Part shown: positions 6,144 to 7,113 of the stretch, piece after piece
How the letters are laid out: each line of letters begins with the position of its first letter
How positions within the stretch are numbered: the stretch's first letter is position 1
Origin: Planctomycetota bacterium
Lineage (GTDB): Bacteria > Planctomycetota > PUPC01 > JACPCR01
Direction: 5' to 3'
DNA: 7,113 nucleotides
Assembly (NCBI GenBank): GCA_030740295.1
Contig: JASLXP010000284.1
Location: 1-7,113 of the forward strand
Translations under genes and position numbers: made by a program
Notes under the pieces: model-generated
What the model was told of the DNA's origin: nothing
What the model saw: only the letters and a program-made list of their open reading frames with translations
Databases searched by the model: none

Positions 6144-6500
6144 ATGTCGAGACGACTTGAATACTTGCGGACAAGTGACGGCCGGTGCCCCGTTGAAGAC
6201 TTCCTTGAGTCTCTCCCGCCGAAGGACCAGCAGAAAGTCTTCTGGGTGCTCAAGTTGATCGAGGACTTGGACCGAGTGCCTGCGGAATACTTCAAGAAGT
6301 TGAAGGACACGGAGGAAATCTGGGAATGCCGGATACGAAGAGGCTCGAATGCCTACCGTGTCTTCAGTTTTTTCATTCGCGGAGATGTTCTTGTTCTGAC
6401 TCACGGATACAGCAAGAAGAGCCAGAAGACCGATCCAAGACAGATTCGAAGAGCCGAAAGCTACAGACGTGACTACCTGTCGCGTAAGAAAAGGAGATAA
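6144..6500 (+). CDS. higB: HigB-like (phage Gp49-like) RelE/ParE-superfamily toxin
   Basis: This 118-residue basic protein matches the phage-derived Gp49-like/HigB branch of the RelE/ParE toxin superfamily, whose characterised members are mostly ribosome-dependent mRNA endonucleases that slow growth when freed from antitoxin. Landmarks in order: G-R-C-P-V-E-D-F-L at 13-21, the helical region to about 48, K-K-L-K at 51-54, an I-W-E-C-R strand at 59-63 with Arg65-Arg66, A-Y-R-V-F at 70-74, a V-L-V-L-T-H-G-Y-S-K-K strand and loop at 82-92, and a basic C-terminal helix with I-R-R-A at 101-104. Length is normal for the family. It stands first in a two-gene operon, the HigBA order, with three bases before the antitoxin ATG. 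The ATG at 6144 lacks a Shine-Dalgarno sequence and lies at the predicted transcript start. The exact mRNA or other target cannot be read from the sequence. Confidence 0.85.
   Translation: MSRRLEYLRTSDGRCPVEDFLESLPPKDQQKVFWVLKLIEDLDRVPAEYFKKLKDTEEIWECRIRRGSNAYRVFSFFIRGDVLVLTHGYSKKSQKTDPRQIRRAESYRRDYLSRKKRR
6491..6496 (+). promoter_or_regulatory. Ribosome binding site of the antitoxin gene
   Basis: AAGGAG inside the last codons of the toxin lies seven bases before the antitoxin ATG at 6504. It contrasts with the missing site at the toxin start, an arrangement that would favour antitoxin synthesis over toxin. Confidence 0.7.
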
Positions 6501-6503
6501 GCC

Positions 6504-6791
6504 ATGCCGAAGAAGAAAAGCGACCTTGACCGTTCCATCGAGAAATGGAAGAAGAAAAATCCCGAACTCGCAGTCACTTTTGATGACGGATACGAGAGCT
6601 TCAAGGTCGGCGTTCTTCTTAAGCAAGCACGCGAAGATGCTGGTCTTTCTCAGACTGAACTGGCCGAGATGATTAACACTAAGAGGACCGCGATATCGCG
6701 GTTGGAGAACCACGCAATGGACGTGAAGCTTTCGACCATTGACAAGGTCGCCCGAGCGCTTGGCAAACATCTCGAAGTTCACCTCACATAG
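6504..6791 (+). CDS. higA: HigA-like XRE-family HTH antitoxin
   Basis: This 95-residue protein is the likely antitoxin of the preceding toxin and the operon's DNA-binding repressor. A basic and helical N-terminal segment (1-34, with S-I-E-K-W-K-K-K-N-P-E) precedes an XRE/Cro-CI type helix-turn-helix domain at about 35-88. In it, G-L-S-Q-T-E-L-A-E-M at 47-56 is the classic second helix, T-K-R-T-A-I-S-R-L-E at 59-68 the recognition helix, and L-S-T-I-D-K-V-A-R-A-L-G at 76-87 the packing helices. A short beta-like tail (L-E-V-H-L-T) closes the protein. The ATG at 6504 is supported by the AAGGAG at 6491-6496. The toxin-first order, tight spacing and upstream inverted repeat support a HigBA-type module. 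The N-terminal segment is the best candidate for the toxin-neutralising part, but in some HigA proteins the HTH face also contributes. Confidence 0.87.
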   Translation: MPKKKSDLDRSIEKWKKKNPELAVTFDDGYESFKVGVLLKQAREDAGLSQTELAEMINTKRTAISRLENHAMDVKLSTIDKVARALGKHLEVHLT

Positions 6792-6812
6792 CTTATTCAG
6801 AGAGGGCATAGA

Positions 6813-7113
6813 TCAATTCTCCTTCTCCGGTTCCAACGGCAGCGCGTACCAGCCCTCCGGCAAATCCATCTTTCCGGGAACGGGCCCGCCTTCCTTGTCG
6901 AGCACCCAAACCTTCGCACCCTCGATGGTTTCACGAAGGCGCACTGGCGTTCCGTCGGGTACGTGGATCGTGCGAGTGAAGCATCCGGGTAATACGATGA
7001 GGCAAAAGACCATCCCGGCCGCGCCCCATGATTTCTTCACCTTTGCGCGCAGGCGGTCGCGCAACTCGATTGCAGGAGCTGCGTCCTGCGCGGTGTCCCT
7101 CGACTCCTGCACG
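6813..7113 (-). CDS. Small lipoprotein-like protein of unknown function, partial at the window edge
   Basis: The minus-strand frame reaches the right edge of the window and ends with a TGA at 6813-6815, giving 99 visible residues. A GTG at 7110-7112 could be a start, but the gene may extend beyond the window. After a charged stretch ending R-A-K-V-K-K comes a hydrophobic segment (G-A-A-G-M-V-F-C-L-I-V) with L-P-G-C, a good lipobox, so a lipidated, membrane-anchored protein is likely. An in-frame GTG at 7038-7040, just before K-K-S-W, would give a standard short signal peptide. The mature part contains V-P-D-G-T-P-V-R-L-R-E-T and K-M-D-L-P-E-G-W-Y-A-L-P, which looks like a compact beta-rich domain. 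I cannot assign a function. It converges on the antitoxin gene with 21 bases between their stops and no clear terminator there. Confidence 0.6.
   Translation of the reverse strand, partial: VQESRDTAQDAAPAIELRDRLRAKVKKSWGAAGMVFCLIVLPGCFTRTIHVPDGTPVRLRETIEGAKVWVLDKEGGPVPGKMDLPEGWYALPLEPEKEN

Noticed and set aside
6096..6809. Minus-strand 237-codon frame opposite the toxin-antitoxin pair
   Set aside because: It lies almost wholly opposite two well-supported genes that have family motifs, ribosome binding or promoter signals and normal lengths. It is a shadow.
1..7113. CRISPR array, tRNA or rRNA genes, transposase or insertion sequence ends
   Set aside because: No evenly spaced short repeats, cloverleaf-like segments, rRNA sequence or transposase motif were seen by eye in either strand.

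Overview
The window (7,113 bases, moderately GC-rich, densely coding) looks like accessory chromosome of a free-living Gram-negative-type bacterium. The end of the long secreted gene has the 'W-H-V-I-G-P-F ... G-S-E-D-G-A-V-V-W-V-N-G' pattern that I associate with large exported proteins of Planctomycetes and their relatives. I therefore favour a planctomycete or other PVC-group member, but this is inference from family style, with no rRNA or marker gene to confirm it.

Layout from left to right. (1) Bases 58-885 (+) encode a calcineurin-like metallophosphoesterase with all the expected metal-site motifs. A possible 37-residue ORF (872-985, +) overlaps its 3' end. (2) A short convergent gap holds a strong hairpin (991-1007). 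(3) Bases 1017-5671 (-) form one very long gene for an exported protein. It has a signal peptide, then three tandem copies of a ~360-residue unit whose C-terminal half resembles the anthrax lethal factor-type zinc metalloprotease domain, then a helical linker, a beta-rich segment and a jelly-roll-like C-terminal domain. Units 2 and 3 keep the complete zinc and catalytic set (HEAGH or HEFGH, a Tyr and a distal Glu); unit 1 has lost all of it. The frame breaks inside the C-terminal domain near base 1458, so the last ~147 residues are in another frame. (4) Bases 5672-6143 hold a candidate promoter for the protease and a possible ~53-residue ORF on the minus strand. (5) Bases 6144-6791 (+) are a toxin-first HigB/HigA-type toxin-antitoxin pair. 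The start region has a consensus -35 box, a perfect inverted repeat over the -10, and an apparently leaderless toxin start. (6) Bases 6813 to the right edge (-) are a partial gene for a small lipoprotein-like protein.

How the parts fit: the toxin-antitoxin pair is self-contained and probably autoregulated by the HTH antitoxin. The protease is exported and may bind surface or extracellular glycans or proteins through its C-terminal domain; I see no dedicated immunity or secretion partner for it here. The phosphoesterase appears unrelated. The most notable object is the triple lethal factor-like protease array with a catalytically dead first unit.
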